Assembly (NCBI RefSeq): GCF_002078875.1
Contig: NC_034409.1
Location: 11,255,399-11,319,398, forward strand
Reading direction: 5' to 3'
Length of the DNA stretch: 64,000 nt
From: Numida meleagris
Taxonomy: Eukaryota > Chordata > Aves > Galliformes > Numididae
Shown: piece after piece, positions 51,207-63,855 of the stretch
How the letters are laid out: every line of letters starts with the position of its first letter
Position numbering within the stretch: position 1 is the first letter of the stretch
Translations under genes and position numbers: made by a program
Notes under the pieces: generated by a model
Database searches by the model: none
What the model was told of the DNA's origin: nothing
The model's input: only the letters and a program-made list of their open reading frames with translations

Positions 51207-52297
51207 GGTAACCTAAGAGCAGTAAGGTAAGGCTATGAAACAAGCAAACCTAACTTCAGAGGACAAAGTACTAGCGCGCTTATGACTGCTGCTTCTTAGG
51301 CATCCCCACAAGCTGGACACATGCATGGCCCATGGCCAGCAGATCAGAGCATCCCTGCAGTCACCTGGCCCTGAGCACAGGGAAAATGAACAGCTGCCAG
51401 TTTGCACCTGCCCATGCCAGAAACGTGAGGGCAGCCAAAAAACATGAGTTGTTCTGCTGCTTTATTAGCTATATTTTCAGGACACAGTTGCATTCATCCA
51501 ATGATGAATCAGACAACTGAAATTCTGCCATAGAAATGTGCAATAGATTTAGTGGGGCCAAGTGGAAGGGACTGGTTGATTTGTATCCCTATTGTTTAGT
51601 AGCGTTCCATATGCCATGTATCGGTGCATTTTGTTAGTAGGGAGGTTGGAAGCTGGAATATTCCCCCATCCTGGTGGCCATCCTGACTGGCTGTAGAAGC
51701 AGAATCCTCCCAAGACCAGGGCTTGCAAGAAAGTGTTCTGCTGACTTAGCTTTCTTTCAAAGCCAGACAGAATTCATTCACTCAAAAATCTTATTTTCAA
51801 AGTCCAGTTGCAACTGTCCAAGGGCTGCTTTTGTCAGTATGGCTGCACACTTCTGTGTTAGCAACAAAATACCAGTGTGAATGTATCCCATCCCTGGCAG
51901 GGGTGAGAAGAGGAGAGAGCCTCACCACCTAGCAATTCCCTCTCCTCTTTGGTTCACCCTAAACTTGATGAACTGCAAAGCTGAAAAGCTCATTTCATTC
52001 TCCAAGACTTTTTTCAAATAGAGGAAGGAAATATGGGAAATTAGAAGAGTGGGAAATATTGGAAGCAAGAGTGCATTTGAGCTCCCAAATTGCTGACCTT
52101 GCAGGTCAAAGGCCACATGGAGTTGAATTTTTGCTATTTTTTTTAACGTTTATGTGAATTAATGATTAAAATGAAATATTCAGGCTGCTATTTTCAACTA
52201 TCTGTTTTATGGAAGACTTTCCAACTGCTACATAGCATGAAGCATATAAGTAAAAGAATGCAACATTTCTGTCCCCAACCATTTTATAACATACCAT

Positions 52298-52323
52298 TAT
52301 ATATATATATATATATATATATA
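52298..52323. repeat. TA dinucleotide microsatellite, about 13 units
   Basis: An uninterrupted alternating TA run of 26 bp is followed by CTTTTTTTT. It is likely to be length-polymorphic. Confidence 0.95.
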
Positions 52324-52734
52324 CTTTTTTTTGAGACGTATTTGCAGTCATACAGCTGTTAACACACAGTCCTGGAGTGACAGAACTGTGCTTGTACGTA
52401 CTTAGTAGGCTCCATTTAAGTTAATATATAATCACTGTTCCTTGAGATTACATCAGGAAAAAATTTTACTGCAAATGTGAAAGAATGAAGGCACTATTGT
52501 GATGGACAGAAAACTGTATACGCAGTTTTTTCTAGGTAAGCAGATAGCTATCCTTACATATAAACTCATTAAAATATCAAAGCAAGACCACTGAGGCTAT
52601 ACCATGATGCTATCAAAATGTGAGATTACTGAAAAACCATCGTATCACTTTGCTAACAGAACTCATTTCCACATGCATCAGCATGGAGCCATTATGCAAA
52701 ATGATGTTACTGATGGTTTTTTGGCCATCCCAGA

Positions 52735-52754
52735 CTGTATCTGTACAGATACAG
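52735..52754. repeat. 20-bp perfect palindrome
   Basis: CTGTATCTGTACAGATACAG is its own reverse complement. No larger element is visible around it. Confidence 0.95.
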
Positions 52755-55489
52755 ATTTCTGCTATCAGGTAGCGTATCGGTATGTACAGTTAAAATCCAT
52801 CTCCCGTTTTAATTGCATGCAAGACCATTTTTTGACTATTAAAAAATGTTTTGTGCTGTGTATGCCTTTCAGCTTCACTGTGCCTGAATGTTTTATTGGA
52901 ACATTAACTCAGCTTATTTGAGAATTACTAGGTAGTAAATGCACTAGAGAGGGAATTTAGGTGTGTTGTTTTTATAATTTATTTTTCAAATAATGAACTC
53001 TGATGCAACTTACAGTTATTTTGTCTAATTATCCCCATTTGAGGGCTATTAGTTACACTTCACTACAGATCACCCTTGCAGATTTTACAGATGTTTAAAA
53101 TAGAAATGTGATTTCTGGGATGGGGTACACACCTTTAGTTATGCATGTGCTGCATGGTAGAAATTACTTCTATGTGTTCTCTGCTGCAGTTTTGTTTCTA
53201 TTATTGATTTCAAGGGGGTTTTGCTTAAAGCTGATCTCTCTAGTGTAATGAGTCATATTTGTCATTTGTTCTTGAAATTTGATAATCTTCTGTTCCTATT
53301 CCACCTACAATTAGGACTTCTGTATTTGCAACAACTCACTGGCCACAGCTTTTCTGTTTTCACAGTAGGTCTCATCATTTGAAAAGTGTTTCCATTAGGA
53401 GAATTTTACTCTTAAAAATACCTTCATTAAAACTTATCACTCAGGATTTTTACCAGATCTTCGGGAGTAGTGATCCACATAACCCTTGTTAAATCAGTAG
53501 ATCAGTAGTACATGGCCCCTGTGGCATTCAGATTGTCTTCTAAAGATATATAAACAAGAAGTTGTTCAAAAGGTTGACGCTTTGCTTCTGCCTTAATTCC
53601 CTGGGATACCTATCCAGACACAGGGATGCCTTTTGGAAGAAAATTCCAACAGCTTTCAGATGGCAGCTGTTTCTCTAGCACATATAGAGCATGTATTTCC
53701 TACAGGGCAATTCAGCTTACACGCCCAGCAAGGAGCTGCCTGTAACCAGCCCAAAAGGGAATTCCAGAAAAGTCATGGACTGAATCTTACCCAATCATAG
53801 GGCTGCACAGGGAAACCTATATGTCAGACTGCTAATGCCAGGACATTATCTTAACTCAAATTTCTCCAAATGTGGAAGATAGAGGTACCCATAAGAAGAG
53901 ATCTAGTCTTCAATGCACCTCTGACTGACGAGCAGGTACAGCAGTGCTTACAGATGTCACCAGTGAAAGTTCCTCTGATTCTCATGAACTTAATTCCCTA
54001 GAGGCTTTCTCTTCTCACTTTCGGTGATATGAAATAATAGTCTGATTATGGATCTAAGTTACTTAAACATTCTGGAATTCATTACCATATGTCTACATGT
54101 ACATACATACAAGCACTGATTTTGAACACAATTTTCTTTCTTCCTTAATGTACCTAAAAGTTTTTCCTTCCCCATTCTCTGAGCAGTCCTGGAGATTTTG
54201 CAGTAATATCCAAATGTTTATTACACGAGACAGCAGCTAATTCAGGGACCATCTGTGTGTACTTATAACTTAAATCATTCTGTTCAGTGTGCATTCTTTT
54301 TCACTTGTCGAAGTTCAATTTCATCTCTAGTGGTGTTGCCTGTTTACCTAGTTTTGCTCTTTCCCAGTGGAGCTTGTTGCATTCCTTTGGAGTTTGCACA
54401 TAAATAATCTTTAGAGAGCAGCACATTTTATGAGCTTTTTTCATTTTGGTGAACCATACAGAAAGCACAGCTACAGTGCAAAGAATGCTGCATTGGATTT
54501 GCCATTTGTCGTCCCACATTCTTCTCTCTCACCACTGCACTATGAAGCATACAACAGCAAATAAGAATTTCCATCCAAAACAAAGACAGAGGAAAAGAGT
54601 TCAGTCCCACCTCAGTCTCCTTGGTGCCCGAACTTCCTAGTTCAGATCAGTAAGGAGGAGCAGGTGTCTAGCACAACAGCAGGTGGCATATTAAATATCC
54701 CACTGAAGATTTATGTGACAAAATGACAAACCCAGCACCTTTTGATGGATGACTTCTTTCAGCCAGAGTGTGACTATAGCACAGAGAGCGATAATTAGCA
54801 CTAAGTTGGCTGTCTAAGGTACCAAAAACAATGATGCCTGAGGCTTCCATGCTGCTATGTAAGTGTTTGCCAAAGCTGGTATTGCTGTGAGTGCTCTTCT
54901 GTTGATATCTCAGCCAGCTGCTCTTAGGCTACTGCAGGCATATCAGCTGCAACCTTTATGCACAGGCATAAGAGTGCTCTTTAACATGCTTTCTGTACAT
55001 TCTCTGTTTTTTCAGAGATGTCAGTATCTCTTTTTAGGCCCAGCTACTCACGGGAAGTACAAAAGGCATGTGTTTCTCATGCGTGGTTCATCTCCCTGAA
55101 CTTCAGTGCTTAATTCATGCAGCCAGACCTGCAGAATTGGCTGCCTGTTCTTCTGCACCCCACTCTGTGTTACCAGTTCCTTGGGTCCTATCATTACCTT
55201 TGCAGCCTTGGGTAATTTTTCTGAAAGCCCTAGTTTTATGACTTAAAATTTTTCATAATGTGAAGATTAAACTGTCATGAGAAAACCTATAAAATGTTAA
55301 AACTAAGATGCAAACTCTGGAAGGGAACAAAAAGACTGGCATTTATGATTGCTAATGCCACCTGATTTTTAAGGCCTGAATTAAAAATATCAGAAGTTGA
55401 GCACTGCTAAATGATCACAGCTGGAGACAATTTAGGCAAACAGCACAGCTGTGCTTGCTGTCAGCTATCAAACTGCAGGGATGACCATA

Positions 55490-55866
55490 TCATAGAATCA
55501 TAGAATCTTTAAGGTTGGAGAAGACCACTAAGATCATCTTGTCCAACTGTCAACCCATCCCCACCATGCTCACTAACTTGTGTCCCTCAGTGCCACATCT
55601 ACACATTTCTTGAACACTTCTGCAGATGGTGGCTTGACCACCTCCCTGGCCAGCCTGTTCAAATGCCTCACCACTATTTCTGAGAAGTTTTCCTAATATT
55701 CAAGCTGAATCTCCCCCTCTTAAGGCCATTCCCTCTTGTCCTATCACCATTACCCAGGAGAAGAGGATGACCTCACCTCACCACAACCTCCTCTCAGGCA
55801 GTTGTAGATAACAATAAGGTCTGAGCTTCCTCTTCTCCAGACTGAACAATCCCAGTTCCCTCAGCC
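55490..55866 (-). mobile_element. CR1 LINE fragment, 3' end
   Basis: The plus strand starts with TCATAGAATCATAGAATC and TTTAAGGTTGGAGAAGACCA. It continues with GTCCAACTGTCAACCCATCC, CTTGAACACTTCTGCAGATG, CCACCTCCCTGGCCAGCCTG, CCTCTTGTCCTATCACCATT and CAACCTCCTCTCAGGCAGTT, and ends at TTCCCTCAGCC near 55866. It is the same 3'-end type as 28811 and 44380, truncated at about 375 bp with a few small deletions. Confidence 0.95.
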
Positions 55867-57693
55867 ATGTGTGAAAGATGAAGAACGTTGGGAAGGGAAA
55901 ACTGGCAAATCAGTAGTTGCTCTGTGAAATAGGAGAAGATCAGCATAAATGAACATATTCACAAGGGAATGAAGAAGGGAGAGAGGGGTGTAGAGGACCA
56001 GGACGGGTTAGTCCCTACCTTTTTGTCATAATCACTTGTGCACAACTTCCCAGCTGGCTGTTCATTCCATTCCATAAAGTTATTTTGAGTGGGAATCTAC
56101 CAGATAGTGATCTGAGGTGAAGGAAAGAAAAATACCCTTAAATATCCAGCCAGGGGCATTTTGCATTAGGAGAGTAGAAACAGCAATAAGCCTTGGGGAT
56201 AATGAAGAAAAAGTGGGCAAGGGTTTACCTGGAGAGTTCCTACTCTTATCTATTTAGGTTGTGCTTACATTGCAAAATAATCTATTTCTTTGCATCTACA
56301 CAATTCCTAGAATGCTTTAGCAGCTGCAGTGAAATAAAAGAAAAATGGAAATACAGTGAGAAAAGGAAGGTAGAAAGTACCTTTTTTGTGTACCCAAGCT
56401 GAAGAAGTGTATCCTGCTGAATAATAATTTATCTGCATTTGAAGGTTTCATTCATCCAACATGATCCTCACTTGTCTTGAAACCTGAAAGGTGATTTCAA
56501 TGTGTATTTTTAAGTTTGAAGAAAATGTATTTTAGGTATGTAAATTCATGATGAATGCCACAGTGGCATCGTATTCCATTCAAAATTCAGTGATTTTCCG
56601 TTGTGCAGATTTCCTTTCCTAGTGACTGAGAAAATTCCAACAAAGGCAAGCCAAAAAAGCAGAAGCAAGGTATGGGGAACAAATTCATTTAGAAAGGATA
56701 GAAAAGACAGAAGTGGGCAATTATACAGGGAAAAGAGGGAAAGAGGAGGTAAAACGTGAAGAAAACTAAGTTCAAGACCCAATGAAAAACACTCATCTCT
56801 AAAATTAAGCATATATATAATCATATTTTCCTGACAAAGTCTTTTTTTTTAAAATAAATTATGTAACAGTTTCACACTTAAAAATATCTCCTAATATTTC
56901 GCTGTTTTATCAGAGGGCTATTTAAGTCTTCATCCTCTGTAAAAATCCATTCTTAAGTATTATTTTGTCTCAATCTCAAGGTAAACCATCAGCAAAACGT
57001 GAGGTGCTTTTCTTAATGCATCTTCTTCCAGCATGTGAATACTTTGTTGGTACTGTTTATTTGGAACTGCGAATCCTGTGATCCAGTATTTTGTCATTAT
57101 AACAAAGCTAGGAATATCTGTAGTGTTTGCTGTCATGCAGTAAAACAAATTTTTGACATAGATATTCTTTCTCTAGGAGTCTAGAGTCCGCATGTAAATC
57201 TGCTGTTTTCTGTAGCTCTGACTGCCAAACATGGCATCCCTGCCAGACAGAGCCTTTCTTTCCGCAGCGACACTGAGATCGGCAGGAGTGTTAACGCCTC
57301 CTAGGCTCCCTAAAAAAATTCATAAAAGCTTTCCAGATAAGTGTATGTTTACAAAAAGCATGATAATCTGCATAAAGCTGGAGGTTATTGCAGTGCCTCT
57401 CCTGGAGTGATGCAGTCCTCACTAGAGGGACTTCTAATTCCAATTTCATGCATTTTTCAGTAAGAGGAAACAATGAGGGAAATGCATTTACCAGCTGCAA
57501 GTTACAAGAGTTTACAATATGCAGAGTTAATGTGTTACACTGCACTGATTATGAGGTAAATGCTAATAACTTATAGTACACTCAAAATGCCTCTGTACTA
57601 CTCTGACTGTTCATGTGAAATAATTATAGCAAATGGGAAACATTTTCAGGTGAAAGGGTTGTTCAGCTCATCTGCTTTTGGTGCACAGCTATA

Positions 57694-58344
57694 ATGCTGA
57701 AGTCCACGTGTCATGGTTTCATCACATTAGATAAATTAGTTATAAATAAATCCATCACTGACATGGGTTATAACCTTAGAAAAGTTTCCGCAGCCTTTAC
57801 TTTTCTTCTCATTTTTATCTGCCATATCAATCTCATTAGATTTTCAAGGCATCGATTATCTCACTACATCTTTTGCTCTCAGCTATGGCTCAATAGAAAA
57901 GACTTTGATCTCAAAAGAGTTCAAAATTGTATCTCTATCACCGTCATTACAAACTGTTCTATAGACAAATGCTTCTCACTGAGAGGAAGTTTTCTTTTTT
58001 CATGTTTTATCACAGCTCTTTCCTTCAGTGCACAACGCTGTTTTTTCTTGGCTGCTGAACACTGTCCTGAATGCTCTTTCTCTACCCCAAAAGTCTACTA
58101 TCATCCAAGATTTATAAATTGGATTAATGTTTCATCACCTCTTAACTTAAATACACAGATTTCCTTTTCTGAATTTTCCTTCAAAAATCAAAAATTCCCA
58201 TCCCTCTTGATTTCTTTCTGTGGTTTGCCTTTGGCCATTCAGTATTTCATGCAAACCTACCCTGTTTCCTACAGAGAGCACAAACAAAATTGCACCGAGG
58301 TAATTGATGGCCCTAAAAACTTGCTTCCCGAAGGACTGAAATAG
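57694..58344 (+). other. Longest open frame (216 codons), function unknown, probably chance
   Basis: An ATG-initiated frame of 216 codons ends at TAG just before 58345. The product would be rich in Phe, Ser, Ile and Cys, with an early hydrophobic run (AAFTFLLIFICHINLI) but no domain I recognise. The sense strand is pyrimidine-rich here, which suppresses TAA, TAG and TGA, so the length has a simple compositional explanation. I see no Kozak-like start, no CpG-rich promoter and no nearby AATAAA that would support a gene. A single-exon lineage-specific gene or an old retrocopy remains possible. Confidence 0.15.
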
Positions 58345-59273
58345 CAAAGCACTCTTATTTATTTATCCTGAATGCACTGTAATACAGGAAAGTAACATGG
58401 TTCCCCAGTGACAGACCATAAACCATGTTTCTGCTAGTTTTAATACCTTTCTCAGAAGAACAGCGTTCATGTTTGAAGTTCAAAATAATTGTCTGATATT
58501 TAAAGGAAAAGGATTCCTTTCGCCCTTCAGATGCTTAGCCATTTGTACACCACAGCGGGAACTCCTTTGCCAACACGGGTATCCAGCTTTCGTGCTGCTG
58601 ATGCCACAACTGATTACACTTTATGGAAACACAAGAGGTGCTAGCAGCAGGTCCAGGAAGGCTCAGCCTTCCTCTGTCTTTTAAATGGTTTGGTTAAAAG
58701 TGTGATTCACAACTCTCAAGTGTTTTTTTTTCTTTTTGTTCTGTGTATATGCATTTAAAACACTATGGCAAGCAAAAAGTTTTGCTTTATTTTTGGAATA
58801 CGAATATAAAAAACATTTTAAAAAATGAACAGAAAATTGTACAGTGATGGACTTTTTTTTTTACACAGAGCAGCTTTCTCAAGGTCAAATCCTGTTCCAA
58901 ATGAAATGCAGGGGAGATTCACAACTGATTGCAGTGGGGTCAGGATACTGCACTTAAAGACAGGTTCTCTTAGCTCTTGTGTGTGTAACAAAATATATGG
59001 TCAGATTTGCAGAAGAGCTCAGCAGAAACTGGTTGCCCTTTGAAAAACCTGGTCCTGCAGGTTTATAATAAGCATTACATATATGATCATTAGTGAACTT
59101 TCTTATGGCTCCCAGTTTTGTTTCCATAATTCCAAATTAGATCTGGAAGAACAGGAACAAATTCCAGTGGAATCCAACTACCTGAAATACATAGTGAATA
59201 ACAATCTCAACCTAAATGCAATCTAAAATGCATGAGTTGCTTAATTTTCCTAGAGAACCATTTGAGTGTTTTT

Positions 59274-59376
59274 TAGTCTCTACTGCTTCTATTTCATCTT
59301 TCTTCTCACTCTACATCCTCCATTTCCTCTCTCTTTCTCTCCACTTCTCTTCCATTCTCATTTCTCCAGTCTTAAT
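59274..59376. repeat. Pyrimidine-rich tract
   Basis: About 100 bp of mostly C and T on the plus strand, with CTCTCTTTCTCTCC words and only scattered purines. Confidence 0.8.
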
Positions 59377-60171
59377 TCTTACATAAGAACAGAAATATTA
59401 TGCTGCCCTTAAGATGATACAATGGTATCTTTTCTTTTCTGAGGCACGCTTCTGCTAAATAATATGGCATGCTCTGGTATAATTGAATAATGTCTTTTCA
59501 TAGATATTATCTCTACGATTTCTAGAGACTCCAGCTCTGAGCAGTTTCACCTGGAAAATTCCTGTGCTCATGATAGTGCTAGTGATTGAGAAGGTTATAA
59601 AAGCAGTCCCAATGCTATTCAGCTGACTAAAAATTAATGCTTAATGATGAGGTACCTAGAAGAATTTCAGATGTTCACACAGGGTTGGCAGATATGGTGG
59701 AGAAACTGTCAATACTATGATAATAGAATCAAGTTTTAGGGACCACCGCCTATGTAAAGTGAATTGCTCCATAGGCTGCATCTAGGGAATTGAGTATGTC
59801 TCTAATAGCTACACATGGAGCTTAAATGCTAGAGCTGTCATATAGACAGCTACATATACATGTGTAGCTTTAAAAGTCTTGGTTTAGAGCTGAATTTCAT
59901 TCATGAAGTTTTGGCTGACACAAGTGGCACTGTAATCATTTTCATATAATAATGTTCTCTAAGGATTTCATATTACTTGGTGACAATTTTGATGCCAAAC
60001 CAATGTAGGTTTTAAAGGCTTTAGATACTAAACAGGCAAACAACTTGCTCTTTACAATGGAAAGGAGAGTCTAGATTTTATCTCAGTTTACAGATACACA
60101 ACCAACTTCATACCATGCCAAGCAAGTTATGGGAATTATCTGAAATCTTCAGTCTGTCATGCTGAAATTTA

Positions 60172-60720
60172 TGTAGGTTGCTCCAAAAGTAATGCCACCT
60201 ATTTATTTCCATGGAAACTACAGCAGATACAATAAGAAAAATAACATTATTTCATAGAGGAAATTCTCAGCTACAAAACACTATTTATCAGCTTAGTCAA
60301 AACTATTAGCTATGCATTTTCATCAGCGATGAACAAGAGGCTGCATGTTGTGCTCGTAAAACTGCACCAACGGAGGTGACCCACTGTCACTGTTGCCACT
60401 GCTGAAACACAACACCCACCACCTCACTGTGCTCACATCCACTCGTTGGTCTCCTTAAATGTTCAGCAAGCATTAATAAATGTCCATGAATGTCGTTTTT
60501 TCCACATGGAGGAATTCAGTTCTACACCTTTGCTTTTTACTCTTCCATGCCAGATGCCACTTTGTCAGACTGCCCCTCTGGTGTCATCTGTCATACAGCA
60601 ACAAATTCTAATGAGATTGGTGGGAATGTTCAAGCTCTGCTGCTATACCACCAACAGATGTCTCTAATGTCATGGGCTAACATAATAAAATAAGACCCCT
60701 CACCTTCAAAGCAACACTCG
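60172..60720 (-). mobile_element. Galluhop-like mariner deletion derivative, 549 bp
   Basis: The plus strand starts TGTAGGTTGCTCCAAAAGTA at 60172 and ends GCAACACTCG at 60720. TA lies immediately outside on both sides (60170-60171 and 60721-60722), the target duplication expected of a Tc1/mariner element. The left inverted terminus is well preserved; the right one is degraded (CTTCAAAGCAAC against the expected TTGGAGCAAC). Internal words such as TTTCCATGGAAACTACAGCA, TTTTCATCAGCGATGAACAA, GGAGGTGACCCACTGTCACT and CCACATGGAGGAATTCAGTT agree with my memory of chicken Galluhop/Mariner1_GG. The minus strand carries remnants of the N-terminal helix-turn-helix coding part of the transposase. The catalytic DDD region is absent, so it is non-autonomous. 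The frames at 60446-60667 and 60490-60693 (+) are antisense noise. Confidence 0.93.
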
Positions 60721-60722
60721 TA

Positions 60723-63700
60723 TGAAGAGAGTGATCCTCATCTAGAATGTCCAAAAAGCCTCTCTTGCGCTGCAGCATGAATTATAATTCAGAAGGCTTC
60801 TGAACATTAGCAGCAATAATCTTGTGCTAGAATAACGTCATTTCTATTACTCTTGTGCTCAGTGTATAGAGACTGCAACATGTATGGGATTATTGCTCTA
60901 TTGAGCTTGATACAGGAGTGCAAATAGTTTTTCAGAAATAAACTTTCATAATTTCAGTTCAGAAACAACCGACTGGCTTTAATGAACTCTAATTCAAAGA
61001 TTTTTGGTTCTATACACCAATTAGAGCATGGCAAACTTGTTTGGAAACATTGTGTTTTGTCAGTACAACGATGTTGAATGAAAATCAATACTGTAACTGA
61101 TGTTATTTTTCAAGAGGAGAAGGATTTAGTTCATCTGTTACACACTGGAGATCAGGCAGCTACATACTTCAATAGTGACAAGACCAGAAGCCTTTGACAT
61201 GCAGCAAAACAAAGTAATGATTCAATCTCATGTTGTTATAGAAGATCCAAATGGCTAGAAAGTCCAGAAGGATCCCAAGGATTAAAATCTAACATCCATG
61301 ATTTCTTACATTATAAGTATTTCTAATTCTTCATGCCAGAGTCAGCTTTGCTTCTCTATGTTCTCGATCCTACAAAGTGTTGAGAAATATCAAATCTTAT
61401 TTAATCAAAGACAGCTAGGAGTGCTTAGAATTTCATCTGTTTTTAATTTTCCTGCACAAAGTTTTGGAAGAAAGTCCATAATATAAAATGTTGGCCATGC
61501 TGTATGAGCAATCTCTTCTTCAAGAAAGTAGAAACACATGGCACTTAGTACACAATAGGAAGAAAGATCTCCTGCTCATATAAACCACTGCCTCCAGTGT
61601 TTTACAAAAGCTATTTTTCTTCACCCCTCTAAATTCCTCAGCACTGAAATTATAAAACAGTATTCAATCTGAGGCACAGAAAAATACATTAAATGTTTAG
61701 AATTTAGGGTTTCTAGGATAGCGGTGAACTGTTATCTTTTCTCTTGTCAATGGTTTTCAGTGTCATTGATAACTTTACTTACTCAGCATAGGATCACATC
61801 TTCAAGCAGAACTAATAAGCTAGTTATTTTGGGCTCAATCGGGGGCTGTACATTTAGGAGGACAATACTTCTCAGATTTTGTGATCTTGATTGTGTTGGG
61901 TGTTTTCAGTGCATGAAGTGGAGCATTTTAAGGAGGCACCAAAAGGAAATGTATAATGGATGATGTTTTGAAAATTTCATGAAATGTGTTTTCTGATGGA
62001 GAAAACATGGTTTATTTGTGACTATTTGATCTGATACCACATCTAAATTAACTTTAAAGCAATCAGTGAATCTTTCAACTGCGTAAAGATAACACAATCT
62101 TAAAATTGGAACCATCTCGATTAAATCATCTTTCAAATCAGATTAAATTTATTGTATCTATCACTACTGTTCTAGTATCTACACAATTTTTCTACTCTTA
62201 ATTTCATCAATAAATTAACACTGATCACAAGTCTCTTTTGATTAAAAACAAAAACACATTCAGGCACCAAGAATATGTGAGATGATGACTTGTACAAATT
62301 CTGTTGCTGCTGAACAATTAGAGTATAATGTGTTGTTCTTTTAGGCTTTCATGAAATAGAAGTAGTTATCAGCCCTCCTTCAATGTTATCAGATAATTTA
62401 CAGGAGAAAAAAAATAGAGAAATTGAGAAATGGTTAATAATACAGAAAATGAGATAATGAATCCCAAGCACTTAAGCTTTTTTGAATCACAGTTTCTATA
62501 AAAACTCATAATCACATCACTCTTGATCTCGACAGGCTTGCAAATACACTGAGATTTCAAACCGTAGTCTCACCAACCAAGGAAAAGCGAAGACAGGGTA
62601 ACTCAGCTTCTCTTTTACTTGTTGTGGCCATGAGAGGCTATACAGCAGTCCTAGGGTGCAAAGCCTGCTATAAGGACAATCTTCAATAAAACTGTATATT
62701 TCATCCGACTTAGTTAATGTGGATCAGGCTACAGCCAATATCTGTGTGAGAAATGGGCAGGCAACAGAGAAGTGGCTGAAACTCATTTCAGAATATTGAG
62801 AAAAGCAGAGGACATGGAGATGCAATCTCAGTTTCATTGGATTAAGGCTTGTGGCTGTCAAACACAGGAGGATGCATACCAAGAATGGTTTTAGACACTG
62901 TGCCTTGGCATATGCTGTTTGTTGGTCTGGGTACAGGGTTTGATTCTCTGTTTGAACACATAACAAGTGCATGCTCGTTCATCTTAGGCAAGACCTTGCT
63001 TTCATTCTCAGTCACGGACACCACCCAATACAATGACGAAATCAAGTATTACATGGGGCTTCACCATAATACCATAATGCTGGAGAAAATGCATTAGGGT
63101 TTTCAGTAAGAGTCAAGCATCTGTTTGATATAAAGCCCATGCTAGTTGCCTCACGGCTTTTCAGGGTCTGGAGCTGTGAGCCATATGCTTCTTGAAAGCC
63201 TGGAGCATACGTTTATAAAATCTTTTCTTTTCTTTGGATGTAGTCACAGGGTTGACATTAGCTGAGAAATTCCAATTGATCTCATTTCATTGTAAGAGAA
63301 AGGGCATCTTTAGAAGGGTATTTTCCTCCAAGCATGGAACTGATCTCACAAAGCTCTTACAAGATCTCACACGTTGCAGAAGTTATTGATCTGCCAGCTC
63401 TAGAGAAAATCTTGTAATTGTGGACAGAAGGAGAAGCAAAGCAGAGTTTCTCCTTTTGCTTTTCCTTCTTGGATTGTGGAGCATTCATTTTTAACTGTTT
63501 TTGTTGTTGATTAGTTTTGACTGTTCTTGTTTTTGTTATCTTGATTCAGTGTACATAGCAAGTGTAATTACAAATCTATTAAAGTCCATGGAGTTTTTGG
63601 ATTGATGTTTATTGTCATTTAAATCAAAATAACTGCAGATCCATGTAATTTTCTCAACTATACAGTTAAGTGTAAAACCCAGCTTGACTTTTTTGTTTTC

Positions 63701-63855
63701 TGTAATGAAGTGTGATTACCGAGGTAACAATCAAAGCAAGAATGATGCAGACAAAAACAGTGAAGGGCTTTTGTGCTTGCTAAGTTAGTCAGTGGAAAAT
63801 AAGTAGAGATTAATTAAAATATTTAAAGATAGGATTCTTGATTTTTGTCTTTCAG
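60723..63855. other. Unannotated stretch
   Basis: No gene or transposon is recognisable. Short open frames are taken as chance. Confidence 0.45.

Larger units (their letters stand above)
51212..55489. other. Unannotated stretch
   Basis: No gene or mobile element is recognisable. It holds a TA dinucleotide run and a perfect palindrome, annotated separately. The 105-codon frame at 52604-52921 (+) has no recognisable domain. Confidence 0.45.
55867..60169. other. Unannotated stretch
   Basis: No recognisable gene or transposon. It includes the longest open frame in the window (57694-58344, +) and a pyrimidine-rich tract at about 59274-59376, noted separately. At about 58910-58965 the words CACAACTGATTGCAGTGGGG and TCAGGATACTGCAC faintly recall ancient amniote repeats but cannot be assigned. 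Confidence 0.45.

Noticed and set aside
50923..51243. Cluster of overlapping small frames on both strands
   Set aside because: They fall almost entirely inside the solo LTR at 50677-51206, which is non-coding.
58910..58965. Ancient amniote repeat words near CAGTGGGGTCAGGA
   Set aside because: Too short and diverged to assign to any family.
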